From: Actinomycetes bacterium
GTDB lineage: Bacteria; Actinomycetota; Actinomycetes; Mycobacteriales; Mycobacteriaceae
NCBI GenBank assembly: GCA_029780675.1
Contig: JAKOYE010000044.1
Span: 1 to 64,000, forward strand
Direction: 5' to 3'
Length of the DNA stretch: 64,000 bases
Part shown: positions 1 through 7,602 of the stretch, one piece after another
Position numbering within the stretch: the stretch's first letter is position 1
How the letters are laid out: every line of letters starts with the position of its first letter
Notes under the pieces: generated by a model
The model's input: the letters and a program-made list of their open reading frames with translations, nothing else
What the model was told of the DNA's origin: nothing
Databases searched by the model: none
Program-made: the position numbers and the translations under genes

Positions 1-705
1 CTGCGCGACCCGGCGACCCCCCAGGACCAACGGGTGGCCGCGGCGCGCCGTCAGCAGGCCGCCTACCGCGCCATCGGCCGCAACCCCCAGTGGGACGGCA
101 TCGTGCGACCCCGGATCCCCGAATCGCTGAGCTTCGTCTACGACCGCAATATCGACGCCCGGCGCCAGCTGAACTCGATGGCGGAGGCGCGGGACACCCT
201 CCCGGCCTGGCGGATCCTGCCGCCGCCCCCCGCCGACGAACTGATGGGCTACTACCGCGAGGCCGAAGCCGCCAGCGGGGTGCCCTGGAACTATCTGGCG
301 GCCATCAACCTGATCGAGACCCGCTTCGGCAGCATCTCCGGCACCAGCACCGCCGGCGCCCAGGGCCCGATGCAGTTCATGCCCGCAACGTGGGCGGAGT
401 ACGGCCGGGGCGGCGACGTCACAAACCCGCGCGACGCGATCCTGGGGGCCGCCCGCTACCTGGCGGCCAACGGATTCGCCACCGACCCCGATCACGCCAT
501 CTTCCGCTACAACAACGCCGACCAGTACGTCCGCGCCGTCCACGATTTCGCCGCAGTCATGGGCGCCGACCCCGCCACGTTCGGCTCCTACTACCTCTGG
601 GACGTCTACTACTTCACCACCGCCGGCGACGTACTGCTGCCCATCGGCTACGACCAGCCGACCCGGATCCCGGTGACCGAGTACCTGGCCACCCACCCGC
701 AGTAG
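1..705 (+). CDS. Lytic murein transglycosylase, N-terminus outside window
   Basis: This is a probable peptidoglycan lytic transglycosylase of the SLT-like fold, acting in the cell wall. The frame is open from the first base, so the true start and any signal peptide lie upstream; a GTG at base 34 is unlikely to be the start. The motif INLIETRFGS carries the likely catalytic Glu, and it is followed by GAQGPMQFMPATW, typical of transglycosylases. A Tyr-rich segment (RYNNADQYV, then YYLWDVYYF) follows, as in these enzymes. The next gene is convergent, with a 13-base gap. The family call is secure; the exact subfamily is not. Confidence 0.85.
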   Translation: MRDPATPQDQRVAAARRQQAAYRAIGRNPQWDGIVRPRIPESLSFVYDRNIDARRQLNSMAEARDTLPAWRILPPPPADELMGYYREAEAASGVPWNYLAAINLIETRFGSISGTSTAGAQGPMQFMPATWAEYGRGGDVTNPRDAILGAARYLAANGFATDPDHAIFRYNNADQYVRAVHDFAAVMGADPATFGSYYLWDVYYFTTAGDVLLPIGYDQPTRIPVTEYLATHPQ

Positions 706-718
706 TCGCGCTCGGCAG

Positions 719-1204
719 CTACACCCGGGTCCACAGGCAGTTGCCGGAAAGCTCTGCGTAGAACAGCTTGGGCAGCATCTCCACATCCAGCGGTTTGCCC
801 GGTTCACCCTGCGAAACCTCCGGCGCGGACAGCGCGCCCGCCTCGACCACCGTCTGCTGCTGAGCGCGGCAGCTGGTCTCCGGATCCTGCGGGGTCGCCG
901 TCCAATTCCCGGAGCGCAGGTTCGGGTTACGCATCCCCTGCCCGTGCAGGGTGATCGTCGGCCCGTAGCTGAACCAGGTGTCGTTGGGGTCGAACGGCGT
1001 CGGTACCGATGCCCACACTGCGCTGTGGATCATCTCCTGGCAGATGGCGTACGTCTGCCCGTCGGGTAGCAGGGTCATCGCACCGGACAACTCCGAGGAG
1101 CAGCCGAGACCTAGTTGGGGGGCGACGGGATCGGCGTTCGCGAGTCCCGGGGTCATCACCATCGCCCCGACAGCCAGAATCGCCGCGCCGAATCGCTTCT
1201 TCAT
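719..1204 (-). CDS. Small secreted protein of unknown function
   Basis: This 161-residue protein has a clear Sec signal peptide: MKKR, a hydrophobic stretch, then ANADP as a likely cleavage site near residue 25. I do not recognise a domain. The mature part has four Cys (SC-type pattern near GLGCSSEL, YAICQEM, ETSCRAQ and SGNCLW), which could form two disulfides. I chose the ATG at 1204 because GGGGAG lies just upstream and the signal peptide begins there; an in-frame start 24 bases further out would put a polar tail before it. It converges on the transglycosylase. Confidence 0.7.
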   Translation of the reverse strand: MKKRFGAAILAVGAMVMTPGLANADPVAPQLGLGCSSELSGAMTLLPDGQTYAICQEMIHSAVWASVPTPFDPNDTWFSYGPTITLHGQGMRNPNLRSGNWTATPQDPETSCRAQQQTVVEAGALSAPEVSQGEPGKPLDVEMLPKLFYAELSGNCLWTRV

Positions 1205-1267
1205 CTGAGGCTCCCCACTGGACGACATGTCTTCATTGTGCTCATCGCCGCCGACCCCGGTGGCGTT

Positions 1268-1317
1268 AGCCGATGATCGGCAGCCGCCGACGTCAGCCGA
1301 TGATCGGCAGCCGCCGA
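1268..1317. repeat. 23-bp tandem duplication with 27-bp period over a stop codon
   Basis: Two identical 23-bp copies (1268-1290 and 1295-1317) are separated by 4 bp. Each contains the odd palindrome GCCGATGATCGGC. The inner copy encodes the last residues (RRLPIIG) and lies next to the stop of the acyltransferase; the outer copy is downstream of the stop and would encode the same tail, again followed by a stop. It looks like a local slippage duplication. Confidence 0.8.
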
Positions 1318-2123
1318 TGGCGGGCCAACCGGTCCAGCGCCGCCTGCATCGCCCGTCGCACCCGGCCGTCGATCCGGGCGACGTCCGGGTCGATCTCCCA
1401 CATCGCGGCCGCGTTGATGGGTTCGAGCACTTCGGCGACGATCTTCGACGGCAGCGGCATGTTCACCGGAACAAGGACGCTGAGCCCGAACGGCAGCCCG
1501 AAGGACACCGGCAGGATGTCGGTGCGGAACAACCGCCGTTCCAGTCCGGTCAGCCCCAGCGCCCGGGACAGCCGCCGCCCCCGGCTCAGATACAACTGGG
1601 TCTCCTGGCCCCCGATCGACACCACCGGCACGATCGGCGCACGTGCCGCAACGGCCGCCTCCACGTATCCGGTTCGTCCCCCGAAGTCGATGACGTTCTC
1701 GGACAGGCTCGGCCGGTACACGTCGAGGTCGCCACCCGGAAACAGCAGCACGGCCGCATCGGACTGCAGTGCGACCGCGGCGTTGTGCGGGTTGGCCGGC
1801 ACCACCCCGAGGTGGAACAGGAACTCCGCCGCCGGACCACCGAAGAACGAGTCGTGCGCCAACACGTACAACGGACGGTCATAGCCGAACCGCTGGTAGA
1901 AGTCGACCGCGAACACCGCGAAGTCCGGGGTCGTCAGGCCACCGGAGTGGTTGCTGACCAGCAGACATCTGCCCGGCGGAATCCGCTGCAGCTCAAGAAC
2001 TCTCGAGCGGTGATAGACCTTCACCACCGGCCGCAGCAGATCCATCACGTGGCGGGTCAGCGCGGCGTCGAAACGGCCGACCTGCTCAGCGGGTCCAGCA
2101 GCCTCGTGCCGGTGCGAATCCAC
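1293..2123 (-). CDS. Phospholipid/glycerol acyltransferase family protein (PlsC-like)
   Basis: This 276-residue protein is a probable membrane-associated acyltransferase that transfers an acyl chain to a glycerol- or lipid-type acceptor. The motif LLVSNHSGGLTTPDF fits the NH...D catalytic block of the PlsC superfamily, and LLFPGGDLDVYRP fits the later acceptor-binding block. No strong membrane segment is obvious. It starts with GTG and lies 27 bases downstream of the acyl-CoA ligase on the same strand. A role in using that ligase's acyl-CoA product is an inference. The exact substrate cannot be read from the sequence. Confidence 0.75.
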   Translation of the reverse strand: MDSHRHEAAGPAEQVGRFDAALTRHVMDLLRPVVKVYHRSRVLELQRIPPGRCLLVSNHSGGLTTPDFAVFAVDFYQRFGYDRPLYVLAHDSFFGGPAAEFLFHLGVVPANPHNAAVALQSDAAVLLFPGGDLDVYRPSLSENVIDFGGRTGYVEAAVAARAPIVPVVSIGGQETQLYLSRGRRLSRALGLTGLERRLFRTDILPVSFGLPFGLSVLVPVNMPLPSKIVAEVLEPINAAAMWEIDPDVARIDGRVRRAMQAALDRLARHRRLPIIG

Positions 2124-2150
2124 CGCGGGTCACGTTGCGCCGGCGCGCGA

Positions 2151-3998
2151 TCAGCCGTAAAGCGCGTCGATCTTGTCGTGGAAGTTGTCCACGACGACCT
2201 TGCGCTTCAACTTGAGACTGGGTGTCAGGTCACCGGCCTCCACCGTGAGCTCACGGTCGATGATGGCGAACCTCTTGACCTGCTCCCACCGGTTGAGGTG
2301 CTTGTTGAGTTCCTCGACATAGCCCTCGACGGCGGCGCGGGTCTTCTCGTCGCGGGCGATGTCACCGAACGTCTGTCCGGCCAGGCCGTTGTTGGCGGCC
2401 CACTCCCGCAGACCCTCGCCGTCAAGGCTGACCAGCGCGACGCAGTACGGCTTCCCCTCGCCGTAGACGATGATCTCGCTGGCGAACGGGCAGATCCCCT
2501 TGAACTGCGCGGAGATCGCCGACGGGGCGACGTACTTGCCCTGCGACGTCTTGAACATGTCCTTCTTGCGGTCGGTGATCCGCAGGAACCCCTCGGCGTC
2601 GAGTTCGCCGATGTCACCGGTGTGGAACCAGCCGTCGGGTTCGATCGCCTCGGCGGTGGCCTCCGGCAGGTCGTGATAGCCGTTCATGATGCCGGGACCT
2701 TTGAGCAGGATCTCGCCGTCGGCGGCGATCGTGACGTCGGTCTGCGGGAGCGTCCAGCCCACGGTGCCGAACCGGTAGGCGTTCGGCCGGTTCAGGGACG
2801 ATGCCGCCGAGGTTTCCGTCAGGCCGTAACCCTCCAGCACCACGACACCGACCGCGTCGAACCACTGGGCGATCTCCCGGTCGAGGGCGGCCGAACCGGA
2901 GATGAAGAACCGCAGCCGTCCACCGAACCGCTCGCGGATGGTGCTCAGCACCAGCTTGTCCGCGAGCTTGTGCTGCGCGAGCAGCAGGGCCGACGGCCGC
3001 TCCCCGGCCTGCTTGGCCCGCGATACCTGCAGTCCGACGTCGATGGCCCAGTCGAACAGCTTCTTCTTGACGCCGCCCTCCTTGGCCATCATCTCGTTGA
3101 TCCGGCCGTGCACCTTTTCGAAGATGCGCGGAACCGCGCCCATGATGGTCGGGCGGATGACTGCGAGGTTGTCCACGATCTTGTTCACCCGGCCGTCGAT
3201 CACGGTCGGGAAGCCGATCACCAGCGGAAGCGCCAGCATGACCTTGCCGAAGGCGTGGGACAACGGCAGCCACAGGTAGTTCAGGTCCTTCTCGGTGAGA
3301 ACACCGAGGGAGTCCATCGCGGCGGCGGTGTAGGTCCAGGACTGGTGGAGCAGCCGCACACCCTTGGGCTTGCCGGTCGTGCCGGAGGTGTAGATCAGGG
3401 TGGCGAGCTGATCGGGCCGGATGGTCTCGATGCGGTCGCGCACGACGGACGGCGAGTCGGCGAGCACCTGCTTGCCCAACTGCTCGAGCTCGTCCAGGCT
3501 GATCACCCACTCGGGGTCGTGGCTGTCGCGGACGCCGTCGATCAGGATGACCTTCTCCACCGCCGGCAGAGCAGCGCGGTGGGACACGAGCTTCTCGAGC
3601 TGGGTGTGATCCTCGGCGACCACGATGCGGCTGCCCGAGTTGGCCACGATGAACGCGACGTCCTCGGCGTTGGTGGTCGGGTACACGGTGGTGGTGGCAC
3701 CGCCGGCCGCGAGAATGCCGAAGTCGACGACGACCCATTCGTACCGGGTGCCCGAAGCCAGGGCCACTCGGTCCTCGGGATTGATGCCCAGCGCGATCAG
3801 TCCCGCGGCGATGTGTTCGACCCGCTCACCCAACTGCTGCCACGTGACGCTGGCCCACGCGCCGTCCTCCGGAAAGCGGAACGCCTCGGCGGTCGGAGTG
3901 GCCGCGACGCGGTCGAGGAACATCTTGGGCACCGAGGGCGCCCGGTTCTCGATCTTGCCGAAGTCGATCTTTTCTTGGGACTTACGCGGGCCTGCCAT
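2151..3998 (-). CDS. Long-chain fatty-acid-CoA ligase (FadD family)
   Basis: This 615-residue enzyme would activate fatty acids to acyl-CoA through an acyl-adenylate. The AMP-binding signature TLIYTSGTTGKPKG sits near residue 200. Later motifs include GYGLTETSA, GWFHTGDIGELD and ITDRKKDMFKTSQGKY, with a C-terminal Lys-rich TPSLKLKRK. Size and layout match long-chain ACSL/FadD15-like ligases. I chose the ATG at 3998 over an outer in-frame start because a -10 element (TACACT) sits 7 bases upstream, suggesting a leaderless mRNA. The acyltransferase downstream is probably co-transcribed. Which fadD paralogue this is remains open. Confidence 0.9.
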   Translation of the reverse strand: MAGPRKSQEKIDFGKIENRAPSVPKMFLDRVAATPTAEAFRFPEDGAWASVTWQQLGERVEHIAAGLIALGINPEDRVALASGTRYEWVVVDFGILAAGGATTTVYPTTNAEDVAFIVANSGSRIVVAEDHTQLEKLVSHRAALPAVEKVILIDGVRDSHDPEWVISLDELEQLGKQVLADSPSVVRDRIETIRPDQLATLIYTSGTTGKPKGVRLLHQSWTYTAAAMDSLGVLTEKDLNYLWLPLSHAFGKVMLALPLVIGFPTVIDGRVNKIVDNLAVIRPTIMGAVPRIFEKVHGRINEMMAKEGGVKKKLFDWAIDVGLQVSRAKQAGERPSALLLAQHKLADKLVLSTIRERFGGRLRFFISGSAALDREIAQWFDAVGVVVLEGYGLTETSAASSLNRPNAYRFGTVGWTLPQTDVTIAADGEILLKGPGIMNGYHDLPEATAEAIEPDGWFHTGDIGELDAEGFLRITDRKKDMFKTSQGKYVAPSAISAQFKGICPFASEIIVYGEGKPYCVALVSLDGEGLREWAANNGLAGQTFGDIARDEKTRAAVEGYVEELNKHLNRWEQVKRFAIIDRELTVEAGDLTPSLKLKRKVVVDNFHDKIDALYG

Positions 3999-4005
3999 GG
4001 GCACG

Positions 4006-4011
4006 AGTGTA
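4006..4011 (-). promoter_or_regulatory. -10 element for fadD-like gene, leaderless type
   Basis: TACACT is followed by 7 bases and then the ATG. This TANNNT-N6/7-start spacing is the usual signature of mycobacterial leaderless transcripts. It is inferred from sequence only. Confidence 0.5.
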
Positions 4012-4097
4012 TGAAATGCCCCGGGGGTGTTTGTGACCGAATGCCCATAACTGGTCGCGACGCCGGCCGCGTGCATGCGCGCGGCGGCCGGGAGTCG

Positions 4098-4337
4098 TCA
4101 GGGCAGCGGTGGCGGCGGCACCCCCAAGGCGGTGACGCAGGAACCCGTGACCGCGTCGAGCAGTGTGCCCTGCGGGCACCATCCGGGCACGCACTGGAAG
4201 CCCGGCGTCTCGGTGTCCTCGTGCTGCCCCGGCGGACAGCCCTGCGCGGACACCGCCGGAGGTCCCGCCATGAGCGGGGAGACGGCCAGCGCCGCCGCGG
4301 CCGCAAGCCAACAGAATTTCCTTGTCACCGACCCCAT
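4098..4337 (-). CDS. Small secreted Cys-rich protein
   Basis: This 79-residue protein has an N-terminal signal peptide (hydrophobic run WLAAAAALAVSPL, cleavage near AVSAQ). The short mature region has four Cys (QGCPPGQ, FQCVPGWCPQG, GSCVTA), consistent with two disulfides, and ends in a Pro run. I recognise no domain; similar small exported Cys-containing proteins are common in mycobacteria. TAGCAT lies 8 bases before the ATG and may be a -10. An in-frame start at 4364 would lengthen the N-terminus. Confidence 0.6.
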   Translation of the reverse strand: MGSVTRKFCWLAAAAALAVSPLMAGPPAVSAQGCPPGQHEDTETPGFQCVPGWCPQGTLLDAVTGSCVTALGVPPPPLP

Positions 4338-4388
4338 AGCTGCGGATGCTAGCGCCGACGGCAAGCCGTGCGCCGGAGGCGCACCGCG

Positions 4389-4910
4389 TCAGCCGACCGG
4401 TGGTGGCGGCGGTGCGACGTCCCCCGGCACGGGGACGTCGCCGGGTCCCGGGACGGGCTCGGGCAGGAACTCCTCCAGGCCCGGCGGGAGCGCGGTCCCC
4501 GGCGGCGGCGCCGTCCCGGGCAGAGCGCCACCGAGTTCGGCTTCCGGCATCCGGCCCATGGCGCCGTGCAGCAGGGCGTGGACGCCCTTCCACTCGTCGA
4601 TCAGCGGGAAGAGCCCCGGTGGAGCGCCCTGGGTCAGAACGTAGGGCGAGGGCTGCTGACCATCGGGCATCCGGTAGGTCTCGGGGGCCAGCAGGGTGAC
4701 CGGGGCGAGTTGATCGACCGGGCCCAGAAGCGCATCGGCCGGCCCGGCCAGCAGATCCTGCGCCGGCGGCAGGGGCAGCGGAAGGGGCGGGGCCGGAGGC
4801 GGTTCCACGGCGGGATCGGCAACCGCGGTCGACGACGAAGCGAACAGCCCGGCACCGACGAGGACGACCACCGCGATGCCGTGCATCAGGCGACCCGCGA
4901 TGCGGGGCAT
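4389..4910 (-). CDS. Secreted proline-rich protein
   Basis: This 173-residue exported protein of unknown function has a signal peptide (IAVVVLVGAGLFASSS, then AVADP). The mature chain is Pro/Leu/Ala-rich at both ends (PPPAPPLPLPLPP near residue 40 and VAPPPPPVG at the end), with a short more polar centre containing LFPLIDEWKGVHALLHGAMG. Its start overlaps the stop of the upstream MspA-family gene by one base (TGATG), so translation is probably coupled and it belongs to the porin-like operon. No catalytic motif is visible. Confidence 0.65.
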   Translation of the reverse strand: MPRIAGRLMHGIAVVVLVGAGLFASSSTAVADPAVEPPPAPPLPLPLPPAQDLLAGPADALLGPVDQLAPVTLLAPETYRMPDGQQPSPYVLTQGAPPGLFPLIDEWKGVHALLHGAMGRMPEAELGGALPGTAPPPGTALPPGLEEFLPEPVPGPGDVPVPGDVAPPPPPVG

Positions 4911-5671
4911 CAGAACACTTTCGTGACGCCGTAGTAGGCGACGATGTCGGCGTTACCGTCGGCCGCGCTGGTGAGCACGGCGTAGGACCGCAGCGAGGAT
5001 GCCCCGACGCAGTTGTCGACCTTGACGTGGATGTCCTTGACGGTCACCCGGGCGGAGGTTCCCTTGAACGTCTTCTTGTAGACCGGAACCGTTCGCACCG
5101 TGCCCGGACGAGGCTCCACACGGATCTGACCGGTCATCGGCGCGGAGACCGTTTCGAACAGGTTGATCCCGCCGGCGTCGAACCCGATGTTGCCCAGGCT
5201 GCCGCCGATGAGACCGAGCAAACGGACCTTGTCCATCTCGACCCCGCACCCGATCTGGTAACCGACCTCCAGGGTGCCGCCACTGGTCGAACCGGTCGTC
5301 TCGCCGGTGAACGTCGCCCCCACCAGCCAGTCGCGCGAACTGAGCGCGGTGGTCAGCGGTGCGACCGGCAACTGGGTCTCGTCCTTGGCCAGCACTGTCA
5401 GGGTTCGCCCGTCCAGCAGGTGCGCGACGCCCGGCGGGCCCGACATGACAAGCCCGGTGTCCGGCGGCGGCCCAGCCGTCGCGGCGGCCGGATCGGCGAC
5501 CTCCCCGCCGGGAGCGGCGGCCGAGGCGGGAGCCGCGGCCGGGTCGGCGGTCACCGGCCCGGGCGGAGCCGGGGCATCGATCACCGGATCAGCGCCAGCC
5601 GGCCCCGCCGCGCACGCCAACAGCAGTCCACAGCCGGCCGCCGATGCAGCCGCCCGCACCCAATCCCGCAT
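4910..5671 (-). CDS. MspA-family porin-like protein, copy A
   Basis: This 253-residue exported protein has a signal peptide ending near GPAGADP, then a Pro/Ala linker of about 50 residues, then an MspA-family beta domain. Family marks are the RTLTV-type strand, TLEVGYQIGCG (compare LELGYQIG in MspA) and a C-terminal strand set ending NADIVAYYG. MspA-family proteins form octameric outer-membrane channels, but this protein is divergent and longer than MspA. Pore function is therefore an inference. It sits 16 bases after copy B and is coupled to the Pro-rich gene that follows. Confidence 0.75.
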   Translation of the reverse strand: MRDWVRAAASAAGCGLLLACAAGPAGADPVIDAPAPPGPVTADPAAAPASAAAPGGEVADPAAATAGPPPDTGLVMSGPPGVAHLLDGRTLTVLAKDETQLPVAPLTTALSSRDWLVGATFTGETTGSTSGGTLEVGYQIGCGVEMDKVRLLGLIGGSLGNIGFDAGGINLFETVSAPMTGQIRVEPRPGTVRTVPVYKKTFKGTSARVTVKDIHVKVDNCVGASSLRSYAVLTSAADGNADIVAYYGVTKVF

Positions 5672-5687
5672 GCCGTCTCCCCTCCCG

Positions 5688-6407
5688 CTATACCGCTCTG
5701 GTCACGCCGAGATAGGTCACCATGTCGGCCGTGTCGTCGGTCGAGCTCGTCAGCGTCGCATAGGACCGGATAAACGACTGGCCGGCGCACCCGTCGATCG
5801 AAATCCGGTAGCCCGTGACCGATACCCGAGTCGTGGTTCCCTCGAAGTCGGTCCGGCCCACCGGCACGATGTTGACCACCCCGGCGCGCAGCGAGATGCG
5901 GAGCTGCTGGCTGGCGTTGAGACCGAGGAACACCGGGAACAGCCCCGGGAACGAGATACCCGGGGTGACCCCGATGGTGCTGACCGACTCCAGTCCGTCC
6001 TGGGTGATGCCGCACCCGATCTGGTACCCGGCCTCCAGGGTGCCGCCTTGCAGGGCGGTGCTGCCGGCTCCGGTGACGGTGCCGATGAACGTGCCGTCCA
6101 CGATGTACTCCCTGGACCACGGCGCGTTGGTCAACGAGGACACCGGTTCGAGGGATTCCCTGGTCGCGCCGACGCTCAGCACCCAGCCGTCCGGCGTCGT
6201 CAGGGTTCCGGGCGCGCCCGACGCGATGGGAGCGCCGGGACCGGCCGGGGCGGCGTCGGCGACCGGCGCCACGCTCGGGTCCGCGGGGGGGTCGGCGCTG
6301 CTCGGCGCCGCGCCGGCAGTCGCCACCAGCAGGACGATTCCCAGTGCCGCCACCGATCGGCGGAGCGCACGAAGACTGCCCGCAACGTTTCGATCGGTGT
6401 GTGCCAC
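5688..6407 (-). CDS. MspA-family porin-like protein, copy B
   Basis: This 239-residue exported protein is a paralogue of the next gene in the operon. The signal peptide covers about residues 15-38 (IVLLVATAGAAPSSADP), followed by an Ala/Pro linker and an MspA-type domain with TLEAGYQIGCGI, IRSYATLTSS and the end strand DMVTYLGV. Two Cys occupy equivalent places in both copies (the IGCG strand and a later D-N/G-C), suggesting a shared disulfide. It starts with GTG, 6 bases after a TAGGAT -10, so it probably heads a leaderless three-gene operon encoding envelope proteins. Confidence 0.75.
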   Translation of the reverse strand: MAHTDRNVAGSLRALRRSVAALGIVLLVATAGAAPSSADPPADPSVAPVADAAPAGPGAPIASGAPGTLTTPDGWVLSVGATRESLEPVSSLTNAPWSREYIVDGTFIGTVTGAGSTALQGGTLEAGYQIGCGITQDGLESVSTIGVTPGISFPGLFPVFLGLNASQQLRISLRAGVVNIVPVGRTDFEGTTTRVSVTGYRISIDGCAGQSFIRSYATLTSSTDDTADMVTYLGVTRAV

Positions 6408-6413
6408 CCGCGC

Positions 6414-6419
6414 ATCCTA
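6414..6419 (-). promoter_or_regulatory. -10 element of the MspA-like operon, leaderless type
   Basis: TAGGAT is followed by 6 bases and the GTG start of MspA-like copy B. The spacing predicts a transcript that begins at the start codon. Confidence 0.5.
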
Positions 6420-6440
6420 TGGTGGCCGGGTCGAAGGTCA

Positions 6441-6467
6441 CGAAATGATCCCGATTTCGGCTACCCT
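6441..6467 (+). promoter_or_regulatory. Inverted repeat and -10 ahead of exported protein gene
   Basis: The perfect inverted repeat CGAAAT-N7-ATTTCG (6441-6459) lies immediately upstream of a TACCCT -10 (6462-6467), in the short divergent region between the porin-like operon and the exported-protein gene. The position suits an operator, but no regulator is known. Confidence 0.35.
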
Positions 6468-6499
6468 CTGCTGCGGCCGGACTACTGGCGAGGAGGCGG

Positions 6500-6997
6500 A
6501 TGAAGACCATCGGCGCAGCAGCTCTGATCATCGCCGCTGCCGTGTTCTCCCCCACCCTGTTCTCCCCTGCCGTGGGACACGCCGAACCGGCGGTCGATGC
6601 GGTTCCGCCCGCGCAGGACGGTCCGGTCCGCACCGCGTGCTCAACGTTCGGTGAAGCGCTGAACCTCGCCGCGGAGAGCTACGACGAATTCGCCTATGCC
6701 ACCGCCGGTAGCGGAAACACCGTCGATTACGCCGACCAGCAGGTGCGGCGCACCAATGTGATCGGCCGGACCGCACTGCGGGAGGCCGCCTACGCGGTAC
6801 TCGGTGCATCCCGAACACCGGGGCTGCCGCCGGAGGTGTCACGTCCGATGCGCGAATGGTCGCTGCGCGCGACCAAACTGCTGGTCATCATGGGAGTTCG
6901 TGGCGGTGGGGATGCGCTCAACGCCGCAGCCGATGACCTCAACGTCGACGCCCGGGAGACCCAGATGGCCTGCGCCCTGCACGGCGGCCAGGCGTGA
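6500..6997 (+). CDS. Exported Ala/Val-rich protein (Rv2668 position)
   Basis: This 165-residue protein has a signal peptide (AALIIAAAVFSPTLFSPAVG, cleavage near GHAEP). The mature part is mostly helical in character with two Cys (RTACSTF and QMACALHGG), possibly disulfide-linked. I recognise no enzyme motif. A good GGAGG ribosome site precedes the ATG. By gene order (before the GNAT, ZapE and RibD-like genes) it matches the exported protein Rv2668 of M. tuberculosis; that assignment rests on position, from memory. Confidence 0.65.
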   Translation: MKTIGAAALIIAAAVFSPTLFSPAVGHAEPAVDAVPPAQDGPVRTACSTFGEALNLAAESYDEFAYATAGSGNTVDYADQQVRRTNVIGRTALREAAYAVLGASRTPGLPPEVSRPMREWSLRATKLLVIMGVRGGGDALNAAADDLNVDARETQMACALHGGQA

Positions 6998-7020
6998 GCC
7001 GTCCCGAACGGCACTGACGG

Positions 7021-7602
7021 GTGGCACTCACCGTCACCGCCGCGACCGGCGATGACGTCGCCGAACTGGCCCGGGTGGCCGCCGAGACGTTCCCGCTGGC
7101 CTGTCCACCGTCGGTGCGCCCCGCCGACATCAGGGCCTTCATCGAGGAGAACCTGTCGGTCCATCGCTTCGCCACGTACCTCGACGATCCGGACCGGCGG
7201 GTGTTCGCGGCCCGCGACGGCGGTCACCTCGTCGGGTACACCATGCTGGTGGGCGGGGTCGGCTCCGACCCGGCCGTCGGCGCGGTGGTCCGACTCCGAC
7301 CCGCCGTCGAACTGTCCAAGATGTACGTACTTGCCGGCCGACACGGCACCGGAGCGGCCGCCGCGCTGATGAGGTCCGCACTGGAATGGGCCGCGGATGC
7401 CGGATCGGCGTGTGTGTGGCTCGGGGTCAATCGTGATAACGAACGGGCACAACGGTTTTACCGGAGGTTCGGGTTCGCGGTGGCCGGGGAGCGGATGTTC
7501 CGGCTCGGGGCGGGTGTGGAATCGGACTTCGTGATGGTCCGGCCGAGCCGGCCCGAATCTAGGTCGCCGGATGCGCAGCCGGATCAGACAGGGCGGGATT
7601 AG
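7021..7602 (+). CDS. GNAT-family N-acetyltransferase
   Basis: This 193-residue cytoplasmic enzyme is predicted to transfer an acetyl group from acetyl-CoA to an unknown amine. The acetyl-CoA-binding part is visible as ELSKMYVLAGRHGTGAAAAL (pyrophosphate loop G-R-H-G-T-G), followed by WLGVNRDNERAQRFYRRFGF, the classic GNAT C-terminal motif. It starts with GTG, 23 bases after the exported-protein gene. Its C-terminal 44 bases overlap the end of the convergent ZapE-like gene, so the last 14 or so residues are shared-sequence tail. Confidence 0.85.
   Translation: MALTVTAATGDDVAELARVAAETFPLACPPSVRPADIRAFIEENLSVHRFATYLDDPDRRVFAARDGGHLVGYTMLVGGVGSDPAVGAVVRLRPAVELSKMYVLAGRHGTGAAAALMRSALEWAADAGSACVWLGVNRDNERAQRFYRRFGFAVAGERMFRLGAGVESDFVMVRPSRPESRSPDAQPDQTGRD

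Noticed and set aside
1227..4352. A 1041-codon open frame on the + strand antisense to the acyltransferase and acyl-CoA ligase genes
   Set aside because: The reverse strand carries two well-supported genes. Long antisense frames are expected in high-GC DNA; the translation has no known motif and is rich in Arg/Asp/Val/Gly repeats typical of shadows.
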